From Armatimonadota bacterium (lineage in GTDB: Bacteria; Armatimonadota; Zipacnadia; Zipacnadales; FEN-943): DNA of 6,561 bases. Under the pieces are notes generated by a model. That model was not told the origin of the DNA and did no database searches. It was given only the letters and a program-made list of their open reading frames with translations. Below are positions 6,041-6,561 of this stretch, in pieces. Position numbers and translations under genes: made by a program. The stretch is taken from the NCBI GenBank assembly GCA_026419655.1, contig JANZZA010000614.1, positions 1 to 6,561 on the forward strand, in the 5' to 3' direction. How positions within the stretch are numbered: position 1 is the stretch's first letter; each line of letters begins with the position of its first letter.

Positions 6041-6066
6041 GTAGTGTCAAGTATTGTGTGTAAAAT
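6041..6066. repeat. IS256-family-like terminal repeat (one end)
   Basis: GTAGTGTCAAGTATTGTGTG and the following TAAAAT resemble the ends of IS256-family elements, which carry GTGTCAA and TTTACACA-like segments. The transposase remnant ends inside it: its TGA is at 6049-6047. The matching inverted end at the other side is not seen in the window. A similar GGTGTCAACTTT occurs near 6385-6396, but in direct orientation. Confidence 0.6.
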
Positions 6067-6330
6067 GGCGGATGGGATGAGTGGCCCAGGGGTGGTTGAG
6101 ATAGCAAAAGACGGCCAGGAGGATGCGTTCCAGGCTGGCCTGGTTGACGAAGCAGCTAATGGGCCGGCTGCGCCGGAGCACTTCTACAAAGATGTGTTCG
6201 AGGGGTTGGTAGTGCGCACCAGGCTGCGGTGCTCGGGCGGTAGATGGAAACAGGTGAGGAGCTCATCAATGTCGCGGGCCAGGCAGGCCACCGCCAGCGG
6301 GGAGTATCCAGCTTTGTCAGGAGTTTCTTT
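6047..6330 (-). pseudogene. IS256/Mutator-family transposase, C-terminal relic with frameshift
   Basis: On the minus strand one frame gives SPLAVACLARDIDELLTCFH followed by LPPEHRSLVRTTNP, matching the C-terminal segment of Mutator-type transposases (AV..LE.D.D.LL.FY.FP.EH...LRTTN). At the CCCC run at 6205-6202 the frame is lost and hits a stop. One base shifted, it resumes as LEHIFVEVLRRSRPISCFVN and QASLERILLAVFCYLNHPW and ends in HFTHNT, the expected family ending. A single-base deletion therefore broke the gene. Only about the last 95 codons remain. The sequence 5' of about 6330 no longer resembles a transposase, so the element is also truncated and cannot be active. Confidence 0.8.
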
Positions 6331-6561
6331 CAGCAAAGAGAAAGTCAAGCGCGAAGAAACACCTCGGCGACTGTTGTAACATCCGGTGTCAACTTTCCTG
6401 GACCGATCAAACTGCACAACGCTGTACGACCGACCTTTTGCCCGCGATTTCCTCTGACGGCTGGGAAAACGATTTTTGCAAGAGCCTCCTCAGAAAACCC
6501 AAATACTCACTCCCCCTCTGGTCCGGTCTCTTGCCAGCGAGCACACCAGGCTCTAAAAGCT
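6331..6561. other. Right edge, no assignable gene
   Basis: Both strands were read for the missing transposase N-terminus and for other genes. Frames are short or interrupted by stops and show no known motif. The transition from transposase-like to unrelated sequence near 6330 may be a deletion or recombination junction. A weak 7-bp inverted repeat, GTTTCTT/AAGAAAC, flanks 6323-6360. Confidence 0.4.

Noticed and set aside
6022..6050. TTGACA in the terminal repeat as the -35 box of the 6S-like RNA
   Set aside because: A 17-nt spacer leads to TTGTTG, a poor -10, and the RNA start fits TATGCT at 6001-5996 with TTGCTT instead.
6184..6417. A 77-codon minus-strand frame as an independent small gene
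   Set aside because: Its C-terminal half is IS256-type transposase sequence ending at a frameshift; the N-terminal half has no recognisable content.

Overview
This is a compact, GC-rich bacterial chromosomal segment in which every recognisable gene lies on the minus strand. Read in the direction of transcription (right to left) the order is: an IS256-type transposase relic, a 6S-like RNA, a membrane-anchored parvulin isomerase with a TPR tail, a nitrilase-type glutaminase, NAD synthetase, RsmI, and an uncharacterised SAM-dependent methyltransferase. The phylum cannot be fixed from the sequence. The genes are housekeeping or conserved, codon use is GC-rich throughout, and short GGGGGAAACCC hairpin repeats sit between genes, a style known from several GC-rich anaerobic lineages such as Desulfovibrio-like bacteria. 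That resemblance is a hint, not an assignment.

Right end (6041-6561): the 3' remnant of an IS256/Mutator-family transposase, broken by a one-base deletion and ending in a terminal-repeat-like sequence. Beyond it, 6331-6561 shows nothing assignable. Middle-right (5812-6024): a promoter (TTGCTT, 17 nt, TATGCT) whose predicted start falls at the 5' edge of a roughly 175-nt RNA with the layout of 6S RNA: a long interrupted closing stem, a 3' bubble hairpin and a GC-rich apical arm. This gene is not visible as an ORF and is the main discovery of the window.

Middle (2419-5737): a probable operon directly downstream of the 6S-like RNA. It holds a parvulin foldase/TPR protein, then a glutaminase-type CN hydrolase, then NadE, which overlaps the hydrolase by 14 nt. 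The last two together correspond to the two halves of a glutamine-dependent NAD+ synthetase, with the nitrilase supplying ammonia and NadE making NAD+.

Left (141-2244): rsmI and the methyltransferase gene are separated and bordered by copies of one hairpin repeat in alternating orientation: a head-to-head pair at 141-264, an inverted copy at 1147-1223 and a direct copy at 2191-2244. The repeats remain open in the reading frame, so both genes appear to have artificial N-terminal extensions. Positions 1-140 carry no gene I can defend.
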